Positions 17,854 through 26,390 of a stretch of DNA of 64,000 nucleotides are shown here, piece by piece. Under the pieces are notes generated by a model that had not been told where the DNA came from, did no database searches, and saw nothing but the letters and a program-made list of their open reading frames with translations. Position numbers and translations under genes: made by a program. The stretch is from a virus, in IMG/VR virus record IMGVR_UViG_3300049489_000444, positions 23,108-87,107 of that record; one strand, written 5' to 3'. Each line of letters opens with the position of its first letter. The first letter of the stretch is position 1.

Positions 17854-17964
17854 TCATGGCCACAGCCACGCCGCAATACCGATGAGCGTCACGAGAATCA
17901 AGAACGACCTGATGACCGGCCAGTAGTCGTACTTCCAACGAAGGGCGAAAGAGAACTTGATCAC
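17854..17964 (-). CDS. 36-residue single-span membrane peptide
   Basis: A micro-gene starting at GTG 17964, overlapping the thyX stop, with AAGGAG five bases upstream. It encodes a short basic/aromatic N-terminus (IKFSFALRWKYDYW) followed by one hydrophobic helix (FLILVTLIGIAAWLWP). It is translationally coupled to thyX. Small membrane peptides are common in phages, but no function can be given. Confidence 0.6.
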   Translation of the reverse strand: MIKFSFALRWKYDYWPVIRSFLILVTLIGIAAWLWP

Positions 17965-18905
17965 AGAATCTCCTTTCCACCGACCTTGTACTTCCTGAGT
18001 AGTTCGGTCTGTTTGGAGTCGGACATCCCAGCGTTCTTGGCATTCCTCATGAGGTTCTTCTCCGCCCACTCTAAGTCGCCATCGTCATGCATGGTGTCGA
18101 GGAGCGCCTTCATTTCCGTCCGACTCAGGTGCACGCCGTATAGGTCATATTCTTCAAAAAGCGCATAAGTACGTGGCCATAGGTCTCTGACAATAGCCGC
18201 GACAGCCTCAGCGTAAAGTCTGATTTCGAGTTGGGCGTTAGGCCTCATGCGGAGGTTGAGGAACCCAAGCCAGTTCCGTAGATCCGTCTTGGCTCGCATC
18301 TTCGAGTAGCGCGAGACCGGCGTATTGAGGCGGGCCACTTCCTTTGCCACCCCAGCCTGTATGAGGTTGTCATAGGTGCTGTAGACGTCATGCTGTTCTC
18401 GTTCCAGTTCGTCGCGGTACGCCACGGCCATGGCTTCAGTGAACGCCTCGTCACTGCCCTGCTTGTTGGTCTTGCTCTGCTTCTGGATTCGACCAACATC
18501 AGGCACGTAGTGCAGGTTGGGCATCACCGAATAACGAGCCGAAAATTCTGAATATGACTGAGTCCTGTGTCGGTGCCATTCCCGGAACACCATGATGGGC
18601 GCCTGCACCTCGATCTGCAACTCGCACATCTCGAACGGTGTACTGTGCTTGTTACGGTACATGAAATCAAGAAGCCCTTTGTCTCCCGGCTTCTTCTTCC
18701 ACGCATGTGGTAGGTCTGCACAACTCATACGGTGAGGTAGCCCCTTCACCTCCCCGCACTGCTCACATTGCTCACGGTCATCCCAGCCCTCGAAGCCACG
18801 ACCTGTCGACATGCGTGCCGCTGAAATAATATCCTCATCGGTTCCCATGTGGTCGATGAGTTTTACGTAGCCGTGGTCAAGGACTTTGATCTCATTCGTT
18901 TTCAT
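17961..18905 (-). CDS. thyX: Flavin-dependent thymidylate synthase ThyX
   Basis: Makes dTMP from dUMP using FAD and methylene-tetrahydrofolate, supplying phage DNA synthesis. About 314 residues. The signature RHRTQSYSEFSARY matches the ThyX motif RHRxxSxxxxSxR. Flanking family features are RNKHSTPFEMCELQIEVQAP before it and GVAKEVARLNTPVSRYSKM with RNWLGFLNLRM after it. An extra Cys/His segment (CEQCGEVKGLPHRMSC, about residues 47-62) interrupts the usual N-terminal region and could bind zinc. The start is ATG 18905 with GGAGGAG upstream; an earlier ATG at 18953 lacks a ribosome binding site. Its stop overlaps the GTG of the small membrane peptide. Confidence 0.94.
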   Translation of the reverse strand: MKTNEIKVLDHGYVKLIDHMGTDEDIISAARMSTGRGFEGWDDREQCEQCGEVKGLPHRMSCADLPHAWKKKPGDKGLLDFMYRNKHSTPFEMCELQIEVQAPIMVFREWHRHRTQSYSEFSARYSVMPNLHYVPDVGRIQKQSKTNKQGSDEAFTEAMAVAYRDELEREQHDVYSTYDNLIQAGVAKEVARLNTPVSRYSKMRAKTDLRNWLGFLNLRMRPNAQLEIRLYAEAVAAIVRDLWPRTYALFEEYDLYGVHLSRTEMKALLDTMHDDGDLEWAEKNLMRNAKNAGMSDSKQTELLRKYKVGGKEIL

Positions 18906-19003
18906 CTGTTTTCTCCTCCACATAGATTTTAAGAACGCAAAGATAACACCCATTCATTTTATGGCGCGGCCAAATTACGGCTCGAATGTGTTCCTTCCTG
19001 AGA

Positions 19004-19378
19004 TTAGTCATTGAGGTTCCTCGGCTCTAACATGCAGGACGGACAAGCATCCAACACTGACCCGTGAGCGCACTTCATCTGCGCCGTCTTGTCGTCGATG
19101 ACAGCGCCATCCTCCAAGAGACCTTCATCGAACAGGTTCTGGATGGACTTATCGACATCTTCGAGTCCGTAAGGGACTGAATCGACCCACGTATCAGGAA
19201 CGCTCTTGATGTCACGAACACGGCGCGCCCGTACAGAGTAATCGAAGTTACCGATATCATTGAGCATGTCGTTCAAATGTTGTTCCTGTATTGCCTCCTC
19301 TACATTCGGGATGTCATGCCCGGCATCTTCAAGCCAACAGTAGGCTTCGTACTCCAGGGTCACTCGATAAAGTGGCAT
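19004..19378 (-). CDS. Unknown acidic protein with C-terminal Cys/His cluster
   Basis: A 124-residue protein beginning MPLYRVTLEYEAYCWLEDAG, a beta-like start. It is acidic in the middle and ends with MKCAHGSVLDACPSCMLEPR, whose CxH...CxxC arrangement could bind a metal. ATG 19378 follows GGAGAAACA and overlaps the preceding gene by 19 bases. A gap of about 100 bases before thyX holds no gene that I can see. Function unknown. Confidence 0.6.
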   Translation of the reverse strand: MPLYRVTLEYEAYCWLEDAGHDIPNVEEAIQEQHLNDMLNDIGNFDYSVRARRVRDIKSVPDTWVDSVPYGLEDVDKSIQNLFDEGLLEDGAVIDDKTAQMKCAHGSVLDACPSCMLEPRNLND

Positions 19379-19563
19379 TGTTTCTCCGGTTGCGGCATCA
19401 GGTGGGCGCATGTTCCAGCAGGGTTGCCGTTGTTGGGTTGCTGAAGGAGGACGAACGGTGGCTCGACGAAGTACGCCTGCCGCGACGACGGCTCCGCCGT
19501 GTAGCGATGGCAGGATTGACGCATCTGACAGTTACCGCCCGGACACATCGTGATGTCCGGCAT
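19360..19563 (-). CDS. Small cysteine-rich protein
   Basis: A 67-residue protein with MPDITMCPGGNCQMRQSCHR at the N-terminus and a later TCAHLMPQPEKQCHF: six Cys and three His in 67 residues suggest a zinc site. The ATG overlaps the preceding stop as TGATG with GAGGTT upstream. No family recognised. Confidence 0.6.
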   Translation of the reverse strand: MPDITMCPGGNCQMRQSCHRYTAEPSSRQAYFVEPPFVLLQQPNNGNPAGTCAHLMPQPEKQCHFIE

Positions 19564-20147
19564 CACTCAACCTCATGGTGGGTCGGCACGACCTCTCCAA
19601 TCCTAAGTGCTTGGCCGCCCACTTCGTTCTGGGCTACGCTCTTGAGATCGTTCAACTCATCAGCCTGCACCGCAGACCCCTTCAGGAGATCGATGACGTC
19701 GATGGGGCGCACAACAGAACCCTTTAGGAGATCGATGGGTGCGTTTTCGATCTCGCTGATGAATGGCGGATTCGGGCCTAGCCTCAAAGAGTGTATGATG
19801 GTGGCGGCCGCTACATTCATGGCCGGCGCATGGTAGATCAGTGCTACGAACCGTTCACCAAGAGCCTCAATGACGATCGCATCTTCAGTATCGACGGTGA
19901 TGTTGATGGCACGACCGTCAGCGAGTCCGTTGAGCTTTCCGCTCGGGCCGAGAATGTTGACGAGCGTGTCTTGACGGATAACCTCAACCGAGCAGAGCAA
20001 GACATACCTATAGGACGCTGCATGCACGGTCAGGCGCGCAGCCAGTCCTTGACTGATGGCGTTTTGCTCGGCCTCTTCCTCGGAATACCCGAGACCCAAC
20101 AGATCGCCAGAGATCCAGCACCGAGCTTCGAACGGTGGTAGCCGCAT
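19563..20147 (-). CDS. Unknown 194-residue protein with an internal repeat
   Basis: Begins MRLPPFEARCWISGDLLGLG. Near residues 135-160 a short unit is duplicated (PIDLLKGSVV followed by VIDLLKGSAV). The N-terminal part looks alpha/beta, with DLLGLGYSEEEAEQNAISQG suggesting a helix pair. AGGAG precedes the ATG, and the stop overlaps the next start as TGATG. Function unknown. Confidence 0.6.
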   Translation of the reverse strand: MRLPPFEARCWISGDLLGLGYSEEEAEQNAISQGLAARLTVHAASYRYVLLCSVEVIRQDTLVNILGPSGKLNGLADGRAINITVDTEDAIVIEALGERFVALIYHAPAMNVAAATIIHSLRLGPNPPFISEIENAPIDLLKGSVVRPIDVIDLLKGSAVQADELNDLKSVAQNEVGGQALRIGEVVPTHHEVE

Positions 20148-20175
20148 TAGATTTCTCCTTTGTGTGTTGATGTGT

Positions 20176-20517
20176 TTACTGCCTAGACAGGCGTTCCCAC
20201 AGAGTCTTGCAGTAACCTGTGATGTTGAGGCAGCGATTTAGCTCACGGATGTCAAATTTCTTGCTGGCGTAGATCGTGAGACAGTCGGCTGATGCTTGGT
20301 CTCCAACCCGGATATACTTCGATCTCATGTCTGCGGCGATCTTACGGATCCGATCAAAGTCCCCGTGCTTATGAAGCGTGCCGGACTTACGGTCAAACAG
20401 GATGGCCGGGCATCTCGTTGAGATCAACATATGGCCGCGATGGTCGCGCAAGATAAACGAGCCGTCCTTGGCGAACTCGTACTGGTTGCTGTATACCTCG
20501 TCGTCATCCCTTTCCAT
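20176..20517 (-). CDS. Unknown 113-residue protein
   Basis: Begins MERDDDEVYSNQYEFAKDGS, followed by a beta-rich segment and a basic helical C-terminus with two Cys. ATG 20517 follows GGAGGG and overlaps the DNA polymerase stop by 14 bases; a TTG six codons earlier is less likely. Translational coupling to the polymerase suggests shared expression, not necessarily shared function. Confidence 0.6.
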   Translation of the reverse strand: MERDDDEVYSNQYEFAKDGSFILRDHRGHMLISTRCPAILFDRKSGTLHKHGDFDRIRKIAADMRSKYIRVGDQASADCLTIYASKKFDIRELNRCLNITGYCKTLWERLSRQ

Positions 20518-23470
20518 CTGTCCCTCCAGCGGCAAGCCACTCGCTCATCTTCTTCCAACCATCGTCAGTCCACTCGAGCTTCCTCATGTTGCCCCAAGCG
20601 ATTCCGAATTCGAAATCTACTTCGAGTGGGCAGATAAAATCTACACCCCAGATATCACGGATTTTATCCATCATACAGACCGTGAAACACTTTTCGGCAA
20701 CCGTCGCGGCTTCACGGATATCCTCGATAGGCACCTCAGTCACGCATGAGTCATGGACGATATTTACTATCTTCCAATCCTTCTTGTTCTGTTCAATGTA
20801 ATCAAGCCACAGCCCAGCCCCAATGATACAGGCATCACTGGCCACGCCCTGGATTGGTGCGTTACGAGCAAGCCGGCTTGCGCTGGCGTGTGTCCACTCT
20901 AGGTTTGGGAATGTCTCGGCATCAATCAGGTACTCTGGTAGGCGGCGACGACGCCCCAGTGGGCTCTCGACATACGTTTGTTGTCTGGCGATCTGCTCGA
21001 TCTTACGCAGCCAGCGGTTAGCCGCCGTGAACTGGTCAGCGAAATCCCTGCAGAGGCGTTTAACGTACTCGAGATCGTCTTCCTTCTTGATACGTTGGGC
21101 GATAAGTTTCGGGCCGCCGCCATAGATGAGCGCGAACACAATCGCCTTCGTCTGTTGACGTAGGTCTTTTGCGTCCTGTTTGAGCTTCTTTAGCAGGTTG
21201 TCGATATCCTTCTTCTCCTGATCGTTTTTGGCGTTCGCAAGTTTAGCTTTAGCGGACTTGGTCTCGGCATCAATCTTGGCGAATTGATCTGGAAACATCA
21301 TGCGGGCAGTCTGAAGATGGATGTCGCCCTCAGTGTCAGCCTTAGCTTTGTTCTCTGGGGTTGGGTTCTTGCGGTAAGCATCACGGGCGAATTTTCCATT
21401 ACGCAGGATTGTAGCGAGTCGCCCGTCTCCTGAAATGAGTGCCCACCACCGAACCTCGGCGGCCGCATAGTCTAGCTGCATGAATACCCGGTGAACTTTT
21501 TTGCCCTTGCGCCAAGCCCCATAGGGCTGCTCAGCGCAATACATTGATTTGACGGACGCCTTCGTTGGGGTATCCGCTCGTGGAACATTCTGGATGTTTG
21601 GCGCAGTACAGTTCGGCCGACCAGTTACGGTGTCAGTGAACCCAAAGTTGGCTCTGACTCGGCAATCCGTCGCGTGATCGATCTCTTTAGAGTTCGGATC
21701 AACGAGTTTGATGATCTTACGTGTGTATCCCGTGCTGAGCTTCTTGAAGCCGCTATACTCCTGCATCAATGCGACTTCTTTGATAGGGTCTGGCACAGGA
21801 GTTTGCTGCGTCCCGGCGTATTGCTCGTAGAACTCCTTGTTGACGGAGTGTTTGGCGGTCTTCTTTTTCTTTTTACCCACGACAGGCTTCAGGCCCAGAA
21901 CTTCGAAGAACAACGCCTGTTGATGTTCTTGTGTATCGAGGTTGAACACCCACGGCGTCCCGTATAGGGGCTTCTGTCCTCCGCTGATGCGCTTGGCCAG
22001 GGCGTCATTAGCTGCCCTGACTGTCGGGAGTGCGCGTAGCTCGTTCTTGATCTCTCCCATACGATCAATCAATGGGCTGTTCTTTGACGCCAGTACCCGC
22101 AGATGTTCTAGGTCTGTGTATATGCCGTTACGCTTCAAGACACTGAAAACGCGAAACCCAGAGTTGAACACGTGCATGACCAGCTTGAGTGCCTGATCCC
22201 AGTACCCCTGAGAGCGTGCCACCATGCGCAGGTACCTGAACAGCAGCGACGTGCTGATGACATCCTCAGCCGCGTACGGGATGAGTTGTTCCGGTTTGGC
22301 TTTATACAGGTTACCAGCGGAGCGCTCATCCAATATCTGGGTGTCGTAGGCGTCACGACCGAGGTACTCACTGGCGAGCATCTTCAGGCTGAGACCCTGC
22401 TGGATGATCTTTTGGGTCTTGACCCTATTTTCGTCCAACACGTACGTGAGGCCCATGACGTCGATCATCGGTGCGTTGGTGAATGTCTTTCCGTCGAGGA
22501 TAAACTCCATAACCTGTTGTTGTTCGAATACACCAAAGTGAGTCAACCAATAAGAGAACCCAGGACGCTCTGTGAACAGCTTTCTAAGTAGCTCCTTGAT
22601 GCGCACAAGATCGTCGTCCAAAAATGGACCATATTGGTAGGCATATGGTACTACCCATACCTCTTTGAATGGGTCGACACAGAACTGCAGCATCACGAGC
22701 CCGTTACCGTAGCGGGCATTGGTGTTACGCGTCTCGACGTCGAATGAGCATGTCTGTTTTGCTGTTGTCTCATACAGCAAATGATTGACCATCTTTTCGA
22801 TCTTCTCAACGGTGTCACAGTAGTGGATGGCTGGGTCTGCACGCCACCGCACAGGGTGGTGCATAGACTTTTCACCGTGCTGGGCGAGGTCGAATGCTTT
22901 GGCGATCCCTTCGATGTAGTGAGGGATCAGGGCTGTCGAATTCATAACCTCGTGCGTCTTTATGATCGCTAGTGCTAGATAGTTCTTGCCATCTATCTCG
23001 ACATCAAAAACTTTATTGTACCGCAATCTGTTGTGGTCGTGCGGACTAACCAGAGGCCGCAAGGCAGCGAGCCCGTGACAGACCAGAACTCTTGGAGTCG
23101 TCTCCTCGAGGTCTCTACACAGGTGCTTCCTGCAGTGACTTAGCTCAACCGCGTCCGGCCTACGCGGGGAACCGTCCCGGTCCATTGGTCTGCATCGCAG
23201 CAGGCTGGTGAAGCCGTACCCGTCAGATGGGCATCCGATCTCACATATGATGTCCTTCAGGAAGGATGCGCTGCGCGTTGCGAACGCGTGGCCCTTCTTG
23301 ATGTCCTCTTCAAAAGGAATATCACTGATGAACAGGAGATCGACGTGCTTTGACGGAGACGGTCCGGCCTCTGTCTTTTTCTGGATGACTATCGAGGCCA
23401 CGTTGTGGCAGTTGTCGATGGACGGGCAGTATCTCTGTGTGCATTTCTGTTCTAAAATCGAGATCGGCAT
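20504..23470 (-). CDS. Family A DNA polymerase with N-terminal UDG-like domain
   Basis: The likely replicative polymerase, 988 residues. Residues 1-190 resemble a family 4/5 uracil-DNA glycosylase fold: Cys10, Cys15, Cys93 and Cys113 are placed like the iron-sulphur ligands, but the GEAPG-type catalytic loop is degraded (LLFISDIPFEED), so activity is doubtful. Residues 235-410 form a 3'-5' exonuclease (Asp244/Glu246 in SFDVETRN; Tyr399/Asp403 in YAAED). Polymerase motifs: A QLDYAAAEVR (Asp667), B RQQTKAIVFALIYGGG (771-786), C IVHDSC (906-909, Ser for the usual Glu). A Lys/Asp-rich coiled insert lies at about 730-770 in the fingers. A similar domain order is, as I recall, reported for SPO1-type phages. 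Confidence 0.93.
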   Translation of the reverse strand: MPISILEQKCTQRYCPSIDNCHNVASIVIQKKTEAGPSPSKHVDLLFISDIPFEEDIKKGHAFATRSASFLKDIICEIGCPSDGYGFTSLLRCRPMDRDGSPRRPDAVELSHCRKHLCRDLEETTPRVLVCHGLAALRPLVSPHDHNRLRYNKVFDVEIDGKNYLALAIIKTHEVMNSTALIPHYIEGIAKAFDLAQHGEKSMHHPVRWRADPAIHYCDTVEKIEKMVNHLLYETTAKQTCSFDVETRNTNARYGNGLVMLQFCVDPFKEVWVVPYAYQYGPFLDDDLVRIKELLRKLFTERPGFSYWLTHFGVFEQQQVMEFILDGKTFTNAPMIDVMGLTYVLDENRVKTQKIIQQGLSLKMLASEYLGRDAYDTQILDERSAGNLYKAKPEQLIPYAAEDVISTSLLFRYLRMVARSQGYWDQALKLVMHVFNSGFRVFSVLKRNGIYTDLEHLRVLASKNSPLIDRMGEIKNELRALPTVRAANDALAKRISGGQKPLYGTPWVFNLDTQEHQQALFFEVLGLKPVVGKKKKKTAKHSVNKEFYEQYAGTQQTPVPDPIKEVALMQEYSGFKKLSTGYTRKIIKLVDPNSKEIDHATDCRVRANFGFTDTVTGRPNCTAPNIQNVPRADTPTKASVKSMYCAEQPYGAWRKGKKVHRVFMQLDYAAAEVRWWALISGDGRLATILRNGKFARDAYRKNPTPENKAKADTEGDIHLQTARMMFPDQFAKIDAETKSAKAKLANAKNDQEKKDIDNLLKKLKQDAKDLRQQTKAIVFALIYGGGPKLIAQRIKKEDDLEYVKRLCRDFADQFTAANRWLRKIEQIARQQTYVESPLGRRRRLPEYLIDAETFPNLEWTHASASRLARNAPIQGVASDACIIGAGLWLDYIEQNKKDWKIVNIVHDSCVTEVPIEDIREAATVAEKCFTVCMMDKIRDIWGVDFICPLEVDFEFGIAWGNMRKLEWTDDGWKKMSEWLAAGGTDGKG

Positions 23471-23479
23471 GCCGGATGT

Positions 23480-23713
23480 TTACGGCATATCACGCTCGTC
23501 AGCAGGCGCGGCCTGCTGATAGCCGCTACCCGCATTCAGGTGGACGTACAATCGCCGTTTGACCTCCCTGACAAGGTCAGTCCAACCACCATGGTATTTC
23601 GGGTCTTGTCTGATCGAATCAGACAGACGCACAACCACGTAGATCACCTCATCTAGGGTCGGGTCAATCTTTCCGCCATGCTGCGCATTGTATCGCGCTA
23701 CGAGATCAGCCAA
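23480..23713 (-). CDS. Unknown small protein upstream of the DNA polymerase
   Basis: About 77 residues, with the segment KIDPTLDEVIYVVVRLSDSI and a basic REVKRRLYVHLNAGSGYQ near the end. I favour a TTG start at 23713, which overlaps the preceding stop by 8 bases and has GGAGCGGAG upstream. An ATG at 23791 would give 103 residues but needs an 86-base overlap and lacks a good ribosome binding site. Function unknown. Confidence 0.5.
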   Translation of the reverse strand: MADLVARYNAQHGGKIDPTLDEVIYVVVRLSDSIRQDPKYHGGWTDLVREVKRRLYVHLNAGSGYQQAAPADERDMP

Positions 23714-24032
23714 CTCCTTCGGCGCTCCGCTCCGTGTAGACGTACATGCATGCCTTGAGTTGCCTGAGGGTTGCGCCATGTTGGGTCTCATCACGGACTC
23801 GTTTGATCATGAAGATCGTATCGGTCCGTCCAACGATCTCATAGAATTGCTGGTCAATTCTGTGGTAGAGGCGAGCCCCGACAACAAGGTCTGCGGTCTG
23901 AGGTCGTCTCAGTTCTTGCTCGATCTCTACGCCTTCTCTGGTGAGAGAACCAGACGCAGATGTCGTGACCTGTAGATCGATCGGGATACCGGAGGCTGTC
24001 TCGATCGATGGGATCGACTTTGCTCGTATCAT
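23706..24032 (-). CDS. Unknown 108-residue protein
   Basis: Predominantly beta-like (DLVVGARLYHRIDQQFYEIV and then GRTDTIFMIKRVRDE), which could form a small barrel. The ATG overlaps the preceding stop as ATGA; there is no clear ribosome binding site, so it is probably translated by coupling. No family recognised. Confidence 0.55.
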   Translation of the reverse strand: MIRAKSIPSIETASGIPIDLQVTTSASGSLTREGVEIEQELRRPQTADLVVGARLYHRIDQQFYEIVGRTDTIFMIKRVRDETQHGATLRQLKACMYVYTERSAEGVG

Positions 24033-24286
24033 TGGGCGCCGGCTGGCCGGTTCAGGAATGTCGCGTAGTGCGTCGCGACTGGGCTCTGGATTGCCGCAAT
24101 GAATGGCCGGCAGTTGAAGCAGCGCTGACCTCGTGCCTCCCTTGGGCAGTGCATCTCTTCATGTCGGACCGCGATATAGGCACAAATCTCAACGAATTCG
24201 CGTTGCCGGACATCATCAATGGCCCAGACGGCAGGCCTGCCGATAGCGCTGATCATGTGGTGACTTGGGTTTGATTCCGTAAGCAT
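24029..24286 (-). CDS. Small Cys/His-rich protein
   Basis: About 85 residues. The central EICAYIAVRHEEMHCPREAR and RGQRCFNCRPFIAAI stretches carry a CxxC and several His, suggesting a zinc site. ATG 24286 has GAGGT upstream; a GTG four codons earlier is possible. Its stop overlaps the next gene as ATGA. No family recognised. Confidence 0.55.
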   Translation of the reverse strand: MLTESNPSHHMISAIGRPAVWAIDDVRQREFVEICAYIAVRHEEMHCPREARGQRCFNCRPFIAAIQSPVATHYATFLNRPAGAQ

Positions 24287-24315
24287 GTTAGACCTCACCG
24301 GCTATTTACGCCACA

Positions 24316-24651
24316 TCACTCTGGGGTTTCATGTAGCCTGAGACAGATAGCCTCGATATCGAACCACTGTTCAGGAACATACATACCGTCCTGAAGGTTG
24401 CGGGTAAGATGCTTGATTTGCTTGAAATCCCAGTAGAATCGACCACTCCCGATCAAGCATTGACAGTACCGCTCTGTGCGTGGGATATGACCGCGCTGGC
24501 AGCGCGTTACCCAGTCGTTAAACCAAACGGTATTGTAGGTCCGTCTCGGTCCGAAACGCGGACGCAGCGCCTCGATGGTGGACTGCGCGGGAGTATGAGG
24601 GTCGTCTGGGTTTGCCGCCAGGACCGTTACAACCAGTAGCGCTGTAATCAT
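24316..24651 (-). CDS. Small putative exported protein
   Basis: A 111-residue protein with a short hydrophobic N-terminus (MITALLVVTVLAANP) that looks like a signal peptide, followed by a Trp/Tyr/Arg-rich domain with three Cys (RCQRGHIPRTERYCQCLIGS). An excellent AAGGAGGT ribosome binding site precedes the ATG, which overlaps the preceding stop. Export is inferred from the N-terminus; function unknown. Confidence 0.6.
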   Translation of the reverse strand: MITALLVVTVLAANPDDPHTPAQSTIEALRPRFGPRRTYNTVWFNDWVTRCQRGHIPRTERYCQCLIGSGRFYWDFKQIKHLTRNLQDGMYVPEQWFDIEAICLRLHETPE

Positions 24652-24881
24652 GGTTCGACCTCCTTTGGTGGTTTGGCGATGACGACGTAGACGTCCATGC
24701 CGTCGTTTTCATCCCATTCACTCCAACGGACATCCAGCCCGGCCCGTTCCAGGCATTGGAGGAATTCGGACCATTCACGGTCGTCAACCGATAGGCTCTG
24801 ACGGATTTCGTCCGCCGGACTTGGAGTTGTCGGGTTGAGTGATGCCTGCCATCTTCCAGTGTAACGATCGAGGATAATCAT
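24648..24881 (-). CDS. Unknown 77-residue acidic protein
   Basis: Begins MIILDRYTGRWQASLNPTTP and ends with a beta-like MDVYVVIAKPPKEVEP. It starts 18 bases after the VWA gene stop, with a GAAGAG-type ribosome binding site, so it is probably the tail of the VWA transcript. Function unknown. Confidence 0.6.
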   Translation of the reverse strand: MIILDRYTGRWQASLNPTTPSPADEIRQSLSVDDREWSEFLQCLERAGLDVRWSEWDENDGMDVYVVIAKPPKEVEP

Positions 24882-24899
24882 CTCTTCTCTTCTTTCGGT

Positions 24900-26243
24900 T
24901 TATGCAGCGAACAACTTGGTGGCGAGATCGTCGTCGATCCCGTAGGTCTGTTCGATGGTCTCGACGGTGTCGCACCACGGGCTGAGGCACTCCGCATTGA
25001 CCCCGATGGCCATCCCAAAGGAGTTGACGCCAAGTGCCTTGGCCTGCTCACGCAGCGCGGCCGTGCGGTTCTGGTTGGATCCACCGTCGGTGATCATGAC
25101 GATGTCGGCCTTGGCCAATTGACCGGGGTTCTGCTGGATGATCTGCAGGGCACGCTCGTACGCGACGTCGATGTCAGTCCCGCCGTGGCACTCCACGAAC
25201 AGCGCGGATGCGTCCATCTTCTCGCCCTTCTTGGTGATGGCCTCGTGCATGATGCGGGTGTCGAATGAGACCACGGCGAACACGCGCCCATCACGAACGG
25301 CCAGATCACCCAACGCCAAAGCCACCGCGGTGGCCCAATCATTCGGGTCGCCCTTCATGCTGCCTGATTTGTCCAGGCACACCACCATCGGCCCTTTGCC
25401 TTTGGTCTCGGTCCCGCGCATCTCGTACTGCAGGACCGAGCGCTCCATCATTTGCCTGTGCAGGTCCAGCCGTGAGAGCGGGTGCATCAGCTTGGCCAGT
25501 TCCGTGGGCAGGAAGCGGGAGATGTCGTCACCGACGGTGATGTCAGCGATCTCATCAGCCCCGTGACGGACCTTCTGCTTCTGCTTGGTCAGGGCCATCT
25601 TGCGGAAGCGGCCAATCAACTGCACCAGCCGCTGCATGCGGGGCTTGGTCTTCAGGGCGTTGGCGATCTGCCGAGTGCGTTCCCCGGCGGCGGCCGCGTG
25701 TTCGCCGGGCTGGTCGCCGGGCTGCCAGCCGAACGCGAATTGATCCAGGGCAGCCTCAGCCTCAATGAGGCCCTCCACGGTCTCCTGTGCACACTGGACG
25801 GCCTTCCGGGTGAGCCGGCGCAGCCCGTCCTCGAACTTCTTGACCTCACCGGGATCCATGGACTTGGGCGGCGTCAGACCACCCTGCTGGGCGCGCTCTT
25901 CGTCCCGGAGGGCTGGACCCAGGTCGCCCATCAACTGCTCGACCGCCATACCGGCCATGGCGGCCCGTTGGTGCTCGGGGAGCGACCGGATTTGGTCCGC
26001 CATGCGTTGGAACGCCGGGAGGGCGTTGCAGGCGTCGTGGACGCCCTTGGCCCAACGGGTCAGCTTGGGGTCGGCCTTTTCGGCCGGCAGCGCCTCAACC
26101 TCGTCACCATTGGCGAGCCGATCAAAAAGCTCGTCCTCGAACTGGACCCGCTTGTGATCGAGCGAGTCGACCTGATCCAGACCGCGGGCAGCGCGGTGTT
26201 GGTAGATCGTCCAACGCGGCACATCGAGGGTGAGTCGCTTCAT
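24900..26243 (-). CDS. VWA-domain protein, ViaA/CoxE-like partner of the MoxR ATPase
   Basis: 447 residues. The C-terminal third is a von Willebrand A domain with an intact metal-ion-dependent adhesion site: DKSGS (about 291-295), Thr in HGGTDID (about 356) and the Asp of MITDGGS (about 386). The long helical N-terminal part recalls ViaA and CoxE-type proteins, which act with MoxR/RavA AAA+ ATPases in metal insertion or complex maturation. The ATPase is encoded next upstream. ATG 26243 follows GGAGGC. The gene has its own promoter (26267-26295) with an embedded palindrome. Base composition is visibly GC-richer than in the flanking replication genes. Substrate unknown. Confidence 0.85.
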   Translation of the reverse strand: MKRLTLDVPRWTIYQHRAARGLDQVDSLDHKRVQFEDELFDRLANGDEVEALPAEKADPKLTRWAKGVHDACNALPAFQRMADQIRSLPEHQRAAMAGMAVEQLMGDLGPALRDEERAQQGGLTPPKSMDPGEVKKFEDGLRRLTRKAVQCAQETVEGLIEAEAALDQFAFGWQPGDQPGEHAAAAGERTRQIANALKTKPRMQRLVQLIGRFRKMALTKQKQKVRHGADEIADITVGDDISRFLPTELAKLMHPLSRLDLHRQMMERSVLQYEMRGTETKGKGPMVVCLDKSGSMKGDPNDWATAVALALGDLAVRDGRVFAVVSFDTRIMHEAITKKGEKMDASALFVECHGGTDIDVAYERALQIIQQNPGQLAKADIVMITDGGSNQNRTAALREQAKALGVNSFGMAIGVNAECLSPWCDTVETIEQTYGIDDDLATKLFAA

Positions 26244-26266
26244 GGGTGTTGCCTCCAGTGGGTCAA

Positions 26267-26295
26267 CGTATATCAGGATGATATACACATGTCAA
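26267..26295 (-). promoter_or_regulatory. Sigma70-type promoter with palindromic operator, VWA gene
   Basis: The minus strand reads TTGACA (26295-26290), a 17-base spacer, then TATACG (26272-26267), 24 bases before the VWA start codon. The spacer and -10 hold the perfect palindrome GTATATCA-GGA-TGATATAC at 26268-26286. A repressor bound there would block RNA polymerase. Confidence 0.7.
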
Positions 26296-26373
26296 GGGTA
26301 ATCTTCTTGGCCTGCCGACCTCCTAGGACGCCTCAGGATCGACGTTCCGTGCGTGACCATGCGCACCCCGGTT

Positions 26374-26390
26374 TGGGTCTCAGCGACCCA
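26374..26390 (-). terminator. Hairpin across the MoxR stop codon
   Basis: TGGGTC and GACCCA form a 6-bp stem around a 5-base loop; the MoxR stop codon (26380-26382) lies inside it. No T-run follows on the minus strand. It may mark the end of the MoxR message or slow termination and decay; the call is weak. Confidence 0.3.

Noticed and set aside
18906-19003. Possible promoter upstream of thyX
   Set aside because: AT-rich patches exist but no -35/-10 pair with good spacing is convincing.
23713-23791. Longer start (ATG 23791) for the gene upstream of the polymerase
   Set aside because: It would overlap the previous gene by 86 bases without a ribosome binding site; the TTG start is better supported.
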